Below the pieces are notes generated by a model. It was not told the origin of the DNA and did not search any database. It saw nothing but the letters and a program-made list of their open reading frames with translations. DNA of 64,000 nucleotides from the NCBI RefSeq assembly GCF_016650695.1, contig NZ_JAEKFH010000005.1, forward strand, positions 434,001 to 498,000, given 5' to 3'. Every line of letters starts with the position of its first letter. Position 1 is the first letter of the stretch. The translations under genes were made by a program, and so were the position numbers. Source of the stretch: Pseudomonas sp. TH41. Lineage in GTDB: Bacteria; Pseudomonadota; Gammaproteobacteria; Pseudomonadales; Pseudomonadaceae. Shown in pieces: positions 26,758 to 35,207 of the stretch.

Positions 26758-27825
26758 TCACAACACACGGCGGCACAGCTCGCCCAAGCGCGCTTCAGCG
26801 TCGCGGACGATCTGTTCAATCAATTGGGCGCAGCTGGGCAAGCTGTCGATGGACGCGGCGATCTGGCCGGCGGGCAATACGCCGACCGCCGGTTGCCCGT
26901 CGACCATGGCTTTCTGGATCACCATCGGTGCGTTGGCGGCCATGAGGCTTTGCGCGGCCGTCAGCTCTGCGCTGCCACGCATCTTCAGCGCGCTGCCGAG
27001 CAGTTGAACCAGGCTTATGCCGCTATGGCGGCGGTAGGCCAAGCCACTGCGCACCGCCAGCAACCAGCGCTTGAGACCGCCGCTGGCTTCTAGTTGGTTG
27101 AGCAATTCGTTGCGGATCATCCGTTGTGGCATGCCGTCGATGGCGCGGCTGATGATGATCGCCGCGGGGTCCTTGACCGCCAGGTATCGCGCCAGCGTCG
27201 CCCGCGGCACCGGGCTGTCGGCGCACATCAGAAAGCGTGTACCCATCGCGATGCCTTCGGCGCCATAGGCCAGGGCGGAAACCAGGCCTTTGCCGTCCTT
27301 GAAACCACCGGCCGCCACCACCGGCACCGAGACCGCGTTGACCACTTGGTCGAGCAGCATCAAGGTCGGCACCGAACCGGTATGCCCACCGCCCTCGCCG
27401 CCCTGCACGGTCACCGCGTCGGCGCCCATTTCCACGGCTTTCTGCGCATGCTTGAGCGCACCGACCGTGGGAATACACACCACGCCGGCGTCTTTCAGAC
27501 GACTGATCATCTGCTTGCCGGGCGATCGGCTGTAGCTGACCGCCCGGACCTTATGACGCAGTACCAACTCGACGATCTCGCCGGCATTGGCCTGGTACAT
27601 ATGAAAATTGACGCCGAACGGTTGATCGGTCAGGCGTTTGGTTTCGAGGATCGCCGCTTCCATGTGCTGCGGTTCGATGGTCGCCCCGGCGAGAAAACCA
27701 AAGCCACCGGCATTGCCTGTGGCCGCCACCAGTTTCGGGTCGGCGACCCAACCCATGGCGGTCTGGATGATCGGATAGCGGCAACCGAGCAGTTCGGTCA
27801 AACGGGTATTCAACGAGATCGCCAT
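26758..27825 (-). CDS. ipdC: Flavin-dependent ring C/D reductase-dehydrogenase IpdC (nitronate-monooxygenase-like)
   Basis: 355 residues, FMN-binding TIM barrel of the 2-nitropropane dioxygenase superfamily (PIIQTAMGWVADPKLVAATGNAGGFGFLAG; QGGEGGGHTGSVPT; VVAAGGFKDGKGLVSALAYGAEGIAMGTRFL). In steroid operons this family member is IpdC, acting on 5-oxo-HIC-type CoA intermediates. An ATG at 27825 follows the upstream stop; a GTG six bases earlier would overlap that stop (GTGA), so starts are uncertain by two residues. Confidence 0.87.
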   Translation of the reverse strand: MAISLNTRLTELLGCRYPIIQTAMGWVADPKLVAATGNAGGFGFLAGATIEPQHMEAAILETKRLTDQPFGVNFHMYQANAGEIVELVLRHKVRAVSYSRSPGKQMISRLKDAGVVCIPTVGALKHAQKAVEMGADAVTVQGGEGGGHTGSVPTLMLLDQVVNAVSVPVVAAGGFKDGKGLVSALAYGAEGIAMGTRFLMCADSPVPRATLARYLAVKDPAAIIISRAIDGMPQRMIRNELLNQLEASGGLKRWLLAVRSGLAYRRHSGISLVQLLGSALKMRGSAELTAAQSLMAANAPMVIQKAMVDGQPAVGVLPAGQIAASIDSLPSCAQLIEQIVRDAEARLGELCRRVL

Positions 27826-27827
27826 GC

Positions 27828-28703
27828 TCACGCCCCGCCCGTTTTACGTTGCGAACTGGCCATGGCCTTGGCGTCATAACCGCCGAGGCGGTCGCCGGAC
27901 ACCAGCTCATTGTGGGCGTGGGCGAAGTGATGCAGACCGAACACCATGTCCATGGTCGCGCGCTTGCCCATCAGGTCTTCGGCATTGTTCACCGCCTGTT
28001 TGCTCAGTTGCAAACCGAGGCGCGGCATCTGCCCAATGCGCCCGGCGATGTCGAGAGTCTGTTGTTCAAGCTCGTCGCGGGCCACCACTCGATTGAGCAT
28101 GCCCATCTGGTAGGCGCGGGGTGCGGGCATGCGCTCGCCGAGGAACAGAAACTCCTTGGCGATGCGCGGGTTCAGTTCATGCGCGTGGGCAAAATACTCG
28201 ACCCCTGGAATGCCCATGCGCACCACCGGGTCGGCGAAATAGGCGTCTTCGCTGGCGACGATCAAATCGCAAACCCAGGCCAGCATCAGCCCGCCGGCAA
28301 TGCACGCGCCCTGGACCATGGCGATGGTCGGTTTGGGCATGTCGCGCCAGCGTCGGCACATGCCCAGATAGACTTCTTGTTCCCTGGCGTAAAGAAATTC
28401 ACCGCCCGGTTTGTTCACATGGTCGTACCACAGGCTCGCCCGGTCGAACGTCTGATCGACATCACGGCCCGGGGTGCCGATGTCATGCCCGGCGGAGAAA
28501 TGCTTGCCGGCGCCACGCAACACAATGACCTTCACTTCATCGTCATCACAGGCCCGGCGAAACGCCGCGTCCAGCGCATAGGTCATCTGCGAGTTCTGCG
28601 CGTTGTGGTACTCGGGGCGGTTCATGGTGACCAACGCCACCGCGCCACGCACCTCGTAAAGCACCACCTCGGCCTGATTATTATCGTTATGTTCAGCCAT
28701 CAC
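27828..28703 (-). CDS. Enoyl-CoA hydratase of the steroid operon
   Basis: 291 residues, crotonase family: KHFSAGHDIGTPGRD and CIAGGLMLAWVCDLIVASEDAYFADPVVRMGIPG. The segment RNRPEYHNAQNSQMTYALD-like at the N-terminus resembles actinobacterial steroid hydratases such as EchA19 more than FadB. Lies between ipdB and ipdC and should hydrate an unsaturated ring-derived acyl-CoA; the exact substrate is unknown. Confidence 0.8.
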   Translation of the reverse strand: MMAEHNDNNQAEVVLYEVRGAVALVTMNRPEYHNAQNSQMTYALDAAFRRACDDDEVKVIVLRGAGKHFSAGHDIGTPGRDVDQTFDRASLWYDHVNKPGGEFLYAREQEVYLGMCRRWRDMPKPTIAMVQGACIAGGLMLAWVCDLIVASEDAYFADPVVRMGIPGVEYFAHAHELNPRIAKEFLFLGERMPAPRAYQMGMLNRVVARDELEQQTLDIAGRIGQMPRLGLQLSKQAVNNAEDLMGKRATMDMVFGLHHFAHAHNELVSGDRLGGYDAKAMASSQRKTGGA

Positions 28704-28726
28704 TTTTCTCCAAAACCGGGGGACGC

Positions 28727-29515
28727 TCAGCGCTGGCCTGGCGGGTTGTCTTTGAGCTGAGTGGCGCGCAGGTTGTGCGGGTCCAGGCGCTGGATCAGCT
28801 GCAGTTGTTCAACCGTCGGCGCCACCGTGGCCGGGCAGTTTTGCGGTACGTGCAGCTCAAACCCGGTGTTGTCCTGAACCTGAGCAACGGTGACGCCAGG
28901 GTGGAGCGAGCGAATGCGCATCTGGCGCTGCGGCCCCTGGAAATCCAGCACGCACAGGTCGGTGATGATCAGGCGGATATCGATCTCGTCCAGCGACCAG
29001 CCACGCGCAAGGCGAGCCGGGTTGTAGCCGACCGAGGCGACCATATCGACCTCGCCTTCGACGAATACCCGCCGGTTGTGGCTGGGCACGCAAAAGGAGT
29101 TGGCGTGGCTGATCGAGTTGCCAGGAAAACCGCGCACCCCGAGCATCTGCGCCTTGGGTTTGGCGTAGTCGCCGATGCAGGAGATGTTGGCCTGACCGAA
29201 ACGGTCTATCTGGGTCGGGCCCACCAGCGCATGGCGCTTACCGCCCCAGACGTTGTCGAAAATTCGCGAGAAGCCCATCCAGCTGTCGCGCTTGGGTTGA
29301 TAGCCGTTGCGTGCGCCAAGGGGTACCGGCTCGGCGACCATGTAGGCTTCGGAATCGGTCATCAACAGCTGCGGATTGCTGCTGAGCATGGCCAGTGACG
29401 CGGCCAGGCGCGGGATCACGCCGATGCCGCTGGCCAGCACCTCGCCGTCGTCGCGCCAGGCTTCGGAGGCGGCGCAGATCATCAGCTCAGCGAGGCTGTA
29501 AGTCGTAGTGCTCAT
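28727..29515 (-). CDS. ipdB: Ring-C hydrolase subunit IpdB (CoA-transferase-like)
   Basis: 262 residues of the class I CoA-transferase beta fold. IpdA/IpdB is not a transferase but a heteromeric hydrolase that opens the last steroid ring of COCHEA-CoA. Typical segments are LMICAASEAWRDDGEVLASGIG and GGKRHALVGPTQIDRFGQANISCIGD. It follows ipdA by 12 bases on the same strand, the usual pair. Confidence 0.9.
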   Translation of the reverse strand: MSTTTYSLAELMICAASEAWRDDGEVLASGIGVIPRLAASLAMLSSNPQLLMTDSEAYMVAEPVPLGARNGYQPKRDSWMGFSRIFDNVWGGKRHALVGPTQIDRFGQANISCIGDYAKPKAQMLGVRGFPGNSISHANSFCVPSHNRRVFVEGEVDMVASVGYNPARLARGWSLDEIDIRLIITDLCVLDFQGPQRQMRIRSLHPGVTVAQVQDNTGFELHVPQNCPATVAPTVEQLQLIQRLDPHNLRATQLKDNPPGQR

Positions 29516-29527
29516 CGGAAGGCTCCC

Positions 29528-30409
29528 TTAGAAAATCGGCAACGGCAGTTGGCGGATCGCAGTCAGGCCACCGACCTTGTCCAGATACTGTTCGTGGGTG
29601 CAGTCGACGTAGTCACGGACGTAGCCCTGCCAGCCATCGACGGCCTGAGCCGTGGCGTTGTAGGCCTTGAAGTGCGCGACGTCGAAACCGTACAGCGGCC
29701 CGCAGGAAGACGGATGCGCCCCGCCCGGCACGTGGGCCACGGCGGTGGTCAGGTTGCGTTCCCAGAACACTTGGTGCGCCTGCCCGGCATCGCGGTGGAA
29801 ATATTCGCTGTCCACCAGCTCATCGCAGGTCACGTAGCTGTGGGTCGCGGCCCGCACGAACAGGTCGTCCATGTAGTGATCGGTGCCGCTGATCTGGCAC
29901 ACACCGCGCACATCGGCACGGTCGACATGCACCAGCGCTGCATCAAGCTTGAGCGCCGGCATGGCCACCCAGTCCTTGCCATCGGCGTATGGCGAGGCGA
30001 TCAATTTGATCTGCGGGTTATGACGCAGCACATCCGTGCCCAGGCCCACCGCGGTCGGAATAAAAGGCACCTTCATTGCCGCTGCCCGCAAGCCCAGCAA
30101 GAGCATACCTTCGTCGATTTCCATCACCTCCAGCGCGGCTTCCTGACGGGCCTTGCGGAAATACGGCTCCAGTGGAATGAAGTCCAGAGAAACGAAAGCG
30201 AATACCAATTTCTTGATCTTGCCAGCTGCGCAGAGCATGCCGACATCGGCGCCGCCGTAGGCGATCACAGTAAGGTCTTTAAGGTCCGAGCGCAGAATTT
30301 CGCGCACCAGCGCCATGGGTTTGCGTCGCGGGCCCCAACCACCGATGCCGATAGTCATGCCGTCACGCAGTTGGCCGACGATCTCGGCTGTGGTCATTTG
30401 CTTGTCCAT
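29528..30409 (-). CDS. ipdA: Ring-C hydrolase subunit IpdA (CoA-transferase-like)
   Basis: 293 residues. MTIGIGGWGPRRKPMALVREILRSDLKDLTVIAYGGADVGMLCAAGK matches the IpdA N-terminus closely, with VAHVPGGAHPSSCGPLYGFD later. The start is placed at the ATG at 30409, which has GAGGA about 8 bases upstream; another in-frame ATG at 30415 is closer to that site, so two residues are uncertain. Forms the ring hydrolase with IpdB. Confidence 0.9.
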   Translation of the reverse strand: MDKQMTTAEIVGQLRDGMTIGIGGWGPRRKPMALVREILRSDLKDLTVIAYGGADVGMLCAAGKIKKLVFAFVSLDFIPLEPYFRKARQEAALEVMEIDEGMLLLGLRAAAMKVPFIPTAVGLGTDVLRHNPQIKLIASPYADGKDWVAMPALKLDAALVHVDRADVRGVCQISGTDHYMDDLFVRAATHSYVTCDELVDSEYFHRDAGQAHQVFWERNLTTAVAHVPGGAHPSSCGPLYGFDVAHFKAYNATAQAVDGWQGYVRDYVDCTHEQYLDKVGGLTAIRQLPLPIF

Positions 30410-30420
30410 GGTCATATTCC

Positions 30421-31311
30421 TCATTGCCGACCGACACTGAAGTCGTGACCCCAGTGGCTGACCACGGTGCTTTCGAACGGAGTGTGGCGATCCCAATCGA
30501 CCACCAGGCCATCGCAGCCGTATTCCAGGTCAAAGCCGGACGGGGTCGTGATATAGAAAGAGATCATTTGATCGTTGGTATGCTGGCCGAGGGTGGCCGA
30601 CAGCTTCACGCCGTTGGCGTGCACGCGGTCCAGGGCGCGACCGACTTCGTCCAGCGCGTTGACCTCGACCATCATGTGCACGCAGCCGTGAGGCATCGGG
30701 CACTCGAAAATCGCCAGCGAGTGGTGTCGGCCGTTGTTGCAATGCAGGAAGTGAATGCGTTTTTGCGGCTCGGCCGGGTCCGGGGTGAAGCGGACTTTCA
30801 TCAGGTCGGACAGGCCGAAACCCATTACCTGTTCGTAGAAATCCCGGCAGCGTTCGAAGCTTGGTGCCGGCAGCACCACATGGCCCATGCCCAACTCATT
30901 GGTGACGAAACCTTTGACCCCGACCGGTGAAACGAAGCGTGCGAAGTCTTGCAACGGGCCCCAGAACAGTTCATGGCGATTGCCATCCGGATCGCTGAAG
31001 TGCACCAGTTCCTGGACTTTACGCAGCTCGGCTTCGGCTGCTGTGCCTCGGGTGACTTGCACATCGGCCTGCTGCAGCTCGCTGACAGCCTGTTCAAGGG
31101 CCGCTTTGCCGGCCACTTCCCAACCGCAGGCGCCGAAGCCGTTTCCAGTGTTTTTCTGCACCAGGATGCGGTAATGGCGCTCATCCATTTTCAGGTACAG
31201 GTGCTCATTGTCGCCGGCGACCATCATGCCCAGCACCTGGCTTGCGTAGTGACGCCATTGCGCCAGGTCGCTGGACAACAGGGTGACGTAACCCAGACCA
31301 CGGATATCCAT
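30421..31311 (-). CDS. hsaC: 3,4-DHSA 4,5-extradiol dioxygenase HsaC (ring A cleavage)
   Basis: 296 residues, two-domain type I extradiol dioxygenase of the BphC family. The Fe(II) ligands are His144 (GMGHVVL), His212 (CVHMMVE) and Glu263 (FDLEYG). It cleaves the catechol ring of 3,4-dihydroxy-9,10-seconandrostatriene-9,17-dione to 4,9-DSHA, the substrate of HsaD. First gene of the ten-gene operon down to 21522; the steroid operator lies about 100 bases upstream. Confidence 0.92.
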   Translation of the reverse strand: MDIRGLGYVTLLSSDLAQWRHYASQVLGMMVAGDNEHLYLKMDERHYRILVQKNTGNGFGACGWEVAGKAALEQAVSELQQADVQVTRGTAAEAELRKVQELVHFSDPDGNRHELFWGPLQDFARFVSPVGVKGFVTNELGMGHVVLPAPSFERCRDFYEQVMGFGLSDLMKVRFTPDPAEPQKRIHFLHCNNGRHHSLAIFECPMPHGCVHMMVEVNALDEVGRALDRVHANGVKLSATLGQHTNDQMISFYITTPSGFDLEYGCDGLVVDWDRHTPFESTVVSHWGHDFSVGRQ

Positions 31312-31382
31312 GGATGCACTCCTCGTTTTACTCAGGCGGTGCCACCCTTCGGCGGCTGCCGGGGGAGACTTTATGTAGGGCT

Positions 31383-31426
31383 ATTCAAGCGGGTTCGGGG
31401 AGGGGCAACATCGTCCAATGGGACTA
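31383..31426 (-). promoter_or_regulatory. Steroid operator and promoter of the hsaC-ipd operon
   Basis: Minus strand TAGTCC-CATT-GGACGATG (31409-31426), then exactly 20 bases, then TTGAAT (31383-31388). Best-match member of the 13-site set. Confidence 0.75.
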
Positions 31427-31473
31427 GCGGGAGGGGATGACGGGGAGATATAAAAATGGGCTTTGAGGGGGCC

Positions 31474-31561
31474 CTGTAGGAGCTGCCGCAGGCTGCGATC
31501 TTTTGGCGATCTCACAATTGTCGAAGATCAAAAGATCGCAGCCTGCGGCAGCTCCTACAGG
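31474..31561. repeat. Long inverted repeat, GCTGCGATC family
   Basis: CTGTAGGAGCTGCCGCAGGC...GATCTTTTGG with a complementary right arm; centre of about 20 bases. In the 400-base gene-free gap between hsaC and the luciferase-like gene. Confidence 0.85.
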
Positions 31562-31582
31562 GGTCGGGTGTCAGGCCCAAAA

Positions 31583-31676
31583 CCTGTGGGAGCGGGCTTG
31601 CTCGCGAAGGCGTCGTGTCAGGCGACATCAACATCGACTGTCACTCTGCCTTCGCGAGCAAGCCCGCTCCCACAGG
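31583..31676. repeat. REPIN-like inverted repeat
   Basis: CCTGTGGGAGCGGGCTTGC and exact complement at the right end with CGCGAAGG/CCTTCGCG inside. Ends 36 bases before the luciferase-like gene stop codon on the opposite strand. Confidence 0.85.
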
Positions 31677-31711
31677 GGGTTATGCAGTGTTCATGCCTTG
31701 AGCGTTAGCTC

Positions 31712-32833
31712 TCAACCCTTACGAAAATGCGGGATCACTTTCTCGCCAATGTTGCGCAAGGTCTCCAGCTGCGCCCACTGCGGCACAGTGCCCATCTGGC
31801 AGATGAACAGGATTTCGTCGGCGCCGGCATCGATCAGGCGCTGCACGTAGCCAATGCAATCCTCGACGGTGCCGTAGGCGTGGTTGGGGTTCATCATCGC
31901 CATGGTCGGGTCGGAGAAATCGACACTGACTTCTTCCGAGGCGAAGCGCGACTTGATCACGCTCTGGCCGTTGCCATCGACAAAGGTGTCGTCCTTCCAC
32001 TTCTCCGGGTCCGGACGCTCGCCACCGCCATACCAATAGCCCAGGGATTCCATGAAATAACGCTGGCCACGAATACCGATGCGGCGCGCCTCTTCGTTGT
32101 CTTCAAGCACAATGGCCGGGCACAGCGCGGCGATGTGGCGGTTGGGACGGAAGCCCACCTGCTGCTTCTCATCGCGGTTATCAAAGGCTTCGTGATAGAC
32201 CTCGACCTTCTTGGCGATTTCTTCCGGGCCACCGAAGCCCAGCACCAATGCACCCATTGCGCGACCACCCGCCTTTTTCAGCGACTCGGTATTGGTGCAC
32301 GCCAGGTACATCGGCGGGTGCGGGTCTTGATAAGGCTTGGGATGGATCGGGCGTTTGGGGATCTGCACGAAGTCGCCGTTGTGCTCGATTTCATCTTGCA
32401 CGAACATTTTCGGAATCAGGTACATCATCTCGTCTATCTGCGGCTGCAACGTCGCCAGGTCATAACCGAAGGTGCCGGCTTCTTGCTGGGTGCCGCCCTT
32501 GCCGACGCCAAAGTGCACGCGGCCCTTGGACAGCAGGTCGAGGGTGGCGATGCGTTCGGCCACTTTCACCGGGTGGTTCATCGCCGGCGGCAAGCACACC
32601 ACGCCGTGGCCGATGCCGATGCGTTCGGTTTTACCGGCCACAAAGGCCAGCATGGTTTCCGGTGCGGACATGTGCGAGTAGTTGCTCAGCGCCGTGTGTT
32701 CCACGCACCAGAAGGTGTCGAAGCCAAGCTTGTCGGCCAGCACGGCCTGCTCGACGGTGTCTTCGAAAATCTTGCGGTCGCCTTCGCGGCTGGAGTCCAC
32801 CGTCTGTGCTTCGTAAATCAGGGAAAATTTCAT
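31712..32833 (-). CDS. Luciferase-like (LLM) flavin-dependent monooxygenase
   Basis: 373 residues of the bacterial luciferase fold. Typical blocks: FDTFWCVEHTAL, RIGIGHGVVCLPPAMNHPVKVAERIATLDLLSKGRVHFGVGKG, and a C-terminal GTVEDCIGYVQRLIDAGADEILF. Such enzymes use reduced FMN to oxygenate or desaturate an organic substrate. It has its own weak copy of the steroid operator, so it belongs to the pathway, but no known step of the actinobacterial ring pathway needs it. Substrate unknown. Confidence 0.85.
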   Translation of the reverse strand: MKFSLIYEAQTVDSSREGDRKIFEDTVEQAVLADKLGFDTFWCVEHTALSNYSHMSAPETMLAFVAGKTERIGIGHGVVCLPPAMNHPVKVAERIATLDLLSKGRVHFGVGKGGTQQEAGTFGYDLATLQPQIDEMMYLIPKMFVQDEIEHNGDFVQIPKRPIHPKPYQDPHPPMYLACTNTESLKKAGGRAMGALVLGFGGPEEIAKKVEVYHEAFDNRDEKQQVGFRPNRHIAALCPAIVLEDNEEARRIGIRGQRYFMESLGYWYGGGERPDPEKWKDDTFVDGNGQSVIKSRFASEEVSVDFSDPTMAMMNPNHAYGTVEDCIGYVQRLIDAGADEILFICQMGTVPQWAQLETLRNIGEKVIPHFRKG

Positions 32834-32892
32834 GGTTGATCCTTGTGCTTATTTGGATGCGCAGTCGGCGCCAGAGACCTGTGCCTTGCCCC

Positions 32893-32936
32893 ATGCTCGG
32901 GCATCGGCGGGGCGCTCGAATCACGCAAACGGACTA
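32893..32936 (-). promoter_or_regulatory. Weak steroid operator upstream of the LLM gene
   Basis: Minus strand TAGTCC-GTTT-GCGTGATT: distal half perfect, proximal half degenerate. A -10-like GAGCAT follows at the same 20-base spacing. Weakest of the set. Confidence 0.45.
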
Positions 32937-32956
32937 GCTGATTCGAAGGGAAAGTG

Positions 32957-34141
32957 TCAGAGGAAGAAGTCGTTACTGTCCTGGCCCATGCTCACCCCGC
33001 CGAGGTTCCAGGCGTACTTGGCCGGGCTGTTGGCGACGTGGGCGCGCCCGGTGTGAATGTCGCGAAATGCGCGGTTGATCGGGTGACTGCGGAAAATCGT
33101 CGAGGCGCCGCTGTTGAACATCAACTCGGCGACAGCCTTGGCGCACTTGTCGGCCACCAGCGCCGAGTCGTAACGCATTTTCACCCGCTCGGGCATGCTC
33201 AACGGCTCGGCGCTTTGCGCCCGTTGCAGCATCAGCGCGAAGTTGCGCAGCAGCACGGTCTTGCACTCGTCGACGCAGACCATGGCGTTGGCCAGCGCCG
33301 ATTGCGCGGCCGGGTCCTGGAGCATTTTGCGACCGTCGTTGACCCCGACTCGCGTGCGGTTGTGCTCGACAAACTGATCCACCGCGCCTTGCAGCGCACC
33401 GATGGCCGAGGACGACACCGCCCGCACAAAAATCTGCCCGAAAGGCAGGCGGAACAGCGGCGCGGTGTTCACCGCGTTACCCGGACTGTTCTGCATGAAA
33501 CCGTCGAAGGCACGATGGGTGCGGTACTCCGGAACGAAGGCGTTTTCCACCAGAATGTCGTGGGAACCGGTGGCTTCCAGGCCCATGACATTCCAATTGT
33601 CGAGAATCTGGTAGTCGCTACGTGGCAGCAGGAAAGTCCGGTAGTCCGGCGCCCCACCCGCTTCCTCCGGCGGCACCAGCGCGCCGAGAAACACCCAGTC
33701 GCAATGCTTGCTGCCGGAAGAAAAACCCCAGCGCCCGCTCAATTTGAAACCACCGTCGACCCGCTCGACCTTGCCCACCGGCATATAGGAAGAAGAAATC
33801 AGCACACTGGAATCGGAGCCCCAGACATCTTGTGCGGCACGGTCATCGAACAGCGCCAGTTGCCAGTTATGGATCGCCACCACCCCCAGCACCCAGGCCG
33901 AAGACATGCAACCTTCGGCAAGGGTCATCTGTACGTCGAAGAAGTCCTTGGGCTCCAGTTCATAGCCTTCCCACCGGGACGGTTGCAAGATGCGAAAGAA
34001 TCCGGCGTCCTGGAAATCCTTAAGCGTCTCTTCAGGCAACTGGCCGGCTTGCGCGGCGTTCAAGGCGCGCTCCCGCAGGATCGGCACCAGCTCGCGGGCA
34101 CGTTGGCTCAGACGCTGGCGAATCAGGTCTTGATTGAGCAT
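32957..34141 (-). CDS. hsaA: Flavin-dependent 3-HSA hydroxylase, oxygenase subunit HsaA
   Basis: 394 residues from the ATG at 34141, preceded by AGAGGAGAACAATAAAA. Acyl-CoA-dehydrogenase-fold monooxygenase: GCMSSAWVLGVVAIHNWQLA, LSGRWGFSSGSKHCDWVFLGA, and C-terminal FRDIHTGRAHVANSPAKYAWNLGG. HsaA adds the 4-hydroxyl to 3-HSA using reduced flavin from HsaB, giving the catechol for HsaC. It has its own operator copy; HsaB is transcribed divergently about 1 kb away. Confidence 0.9.
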   Translation of the reverse strand: MLNQDLIRQRLSQRARELVPILRERALNAAQAGQLPEETLKDFQDAGFFRILQPSRWEGYELEPKDFFDVQMTLAEGCMSSAWVLGVVAIHNWQLALFDDRAAQDVWGSDSSVLISSSYMPVGKVERVDGGFKLSGRWGFSSGSKHCDWVFLGALVPPEEAGGAPDYRTFLLPRSDYQILDNWNVMGLEATGSHDILVENAFVPEYRTHRAFDGFMQNSPGNAVNTAPLFRLPFGQIFVRAVSSSAIGALQGAVDQFVEHNRTRVGVNDGRKMLQDPAAQSALANAMVCVDECKTVLLRNFALMLQRAQSAEPLSMPERVKMRYDSALVADKCAKAVAELMFNSGASTIFRSHPINRAFRDIHTGRAHVANSPAKYAWNLGGVSMGQDSNDFFL

Positions 34142-34230
34142 TTTTATTGTTCTCCTCTGATCACCCCATCCGCCGGGGCGCGCGTGCAGCGAGGCGTGTG
34201 CAGCACCAGCGGTGCTCGCCTCTAGGGGGC

Positions 34231-34274
34231 ATTCAAGCAATGCACAGGACGGTGGGCATCCCTCAAACGGACCA
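34231..34274 (-). promoter_or_regulatory. Steroid operator (degenerate) and promoter of hsaA
   Basis: Minus strand TGGTCC-GTTT-GAGGGATG (34257-34274), 20 bases, TTGAAT (34231-34236). The central GTTT is the same as in the LLM site. Confidence 0.55.
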
Positions 34275-34302
34275 TGTGCGGCAGAGAACAGTGAAGATTC
34301 AA

Positions 34303-34392
34303 TGTGAGAGCGGGCTTGCCCGCGAAGAGGCCGGCACATTCAGCGCAAGCGTCGGGTATCAGGCCGCCTTCGCGAGCAAGCTCGCTCCCACA
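34303..34392. repeat. REPIN-like inverted repeat
   Basis: GAGAGCGGGCTTGCCCGCG at the left and GCGAGCAAGCTCGCTCCC at the right. First of a dense series of repeats filling the hsaA-hsaB gap (34142-35207), in which I see no gene. Confidence 0.7.
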
Positions 34393-34421
34393 GGGTCGAG
34401 GTACATTCTTCAAATTCAGGG

Positions 34422-34672
34422 GGGCTGGCAGGCCTCCTTCGCGAGCAGGCTCGCTCCCACAATTGGATCGGGTACAGCCGCGAAATCAGGTCGGCTGGCA
34501 GGCCGCCTTCGCGAGCAGACTCGCTCCCACAATTGGATCGGATACAGCCGCGAAATCAGGTCCGCTGGCAGGCCGCCTTCGCGAGCAGGCTCGCTCCCAC
34601 AATTGGATCGGATACAGCCGCGAAATCAGGTCGGCTGGCAGGCCGCCTTCGCAGGCAAGCCAGCTCCGACAA
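34422..34672. repeat. 70-bp tandem repeat array with REP cores
   Basis: Unit starts at 34425, 34495, 34565 and 34635: exactly 70 bases, three full copies and a partial fourth. Each contains GGCTGGCAGGC, the REP core TTCGCGAGCAGGCTCGCTCCC and AATTGGATCGG-TACAGCCGCG. Copies differ at only a few positions. Confidence 0.9.
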
Positions 34673-34734
34673 AAAGCAGAGCGACGTACACCCATTTCCT
34701 CACCACTCATCAGGCCGAGCGTTAGCTCGCCTGC

Positions 34735-34985
34735 AGCTTTTGATCTTGATCTGGGCGCCCCATCGAGAGGCCGAGCGCAGGTTCTGCGCAGTGGGCAACC
34801 CGGCATGGATGCCGGGTTAGCCGCCCCCGGCCATGGATGGCCGATGGCGGCGGGCCCACGGAGCAGGACCGGAGCGAGGGCATGCCGAGCCTAGGCGAGG
34901 CACCGAACGAAAGGGGCAAAAGCCCTTGGTTACTTGGGGCTTTTCCAAGTGACCCGCCGTAAGGGCGGAACCCTAAGTAGCCGTA
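34735..34985. repeat. Highly structured non-coding element, probably a dispersed repeat
   Basis: Consecutive hairpins: AACCCGGCAT/ATGCCGGGTT, CCGGCCAT/ATGGCCG, AAAAGCCC...GGGCTTTT and CCGCC/GGCGG. Frames here lack ribosome sites and coding character. From memory similar stretches recur in fluorescens-group genomes, which I cannot check here. Confidence 0.5.
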
Positions 34986-35127
34986 ACCGCAGGAATGGAT
35001 ATGTACACCACCAAAAATCCTGGTCGGCTATCAGGCCGCCATCGCAGGCAAGCCAGCTCCCACAGGTTGGCGGTGTACATCAGCAAACACCCGGTCAGCC
35101 CGAAGGCCGCCAAGCTTCCCGGTCGAC

Positions 35128-35171
35128 TAGTCCCCTCGGACGATGTTCCAGATGGACACCAGAGCAAGAAT
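35128..35171 (+). promoter_or_regulatory. Steroid operator and promoter of the hsaB-kst4D-kshB operon
   Basis: TAGTCC-CCTC-GGACGATG (35128-35145), 20 bases, AAGAAT (35166-35171); 37 bases from the -10 to the hsaB start. Confidence 0.75.
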
Positions 35172-35207
35172 CCATCGCACTCCATGCACAACGAAAGGGC
35201 TCGTGCG

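Noticed and set aside
34422..34672. Possible CRISPR array
   Set aside because: The whole 70-bp unit is repeated, with no unique spacers, no leader and no cas genes; it is a REP tandem array.
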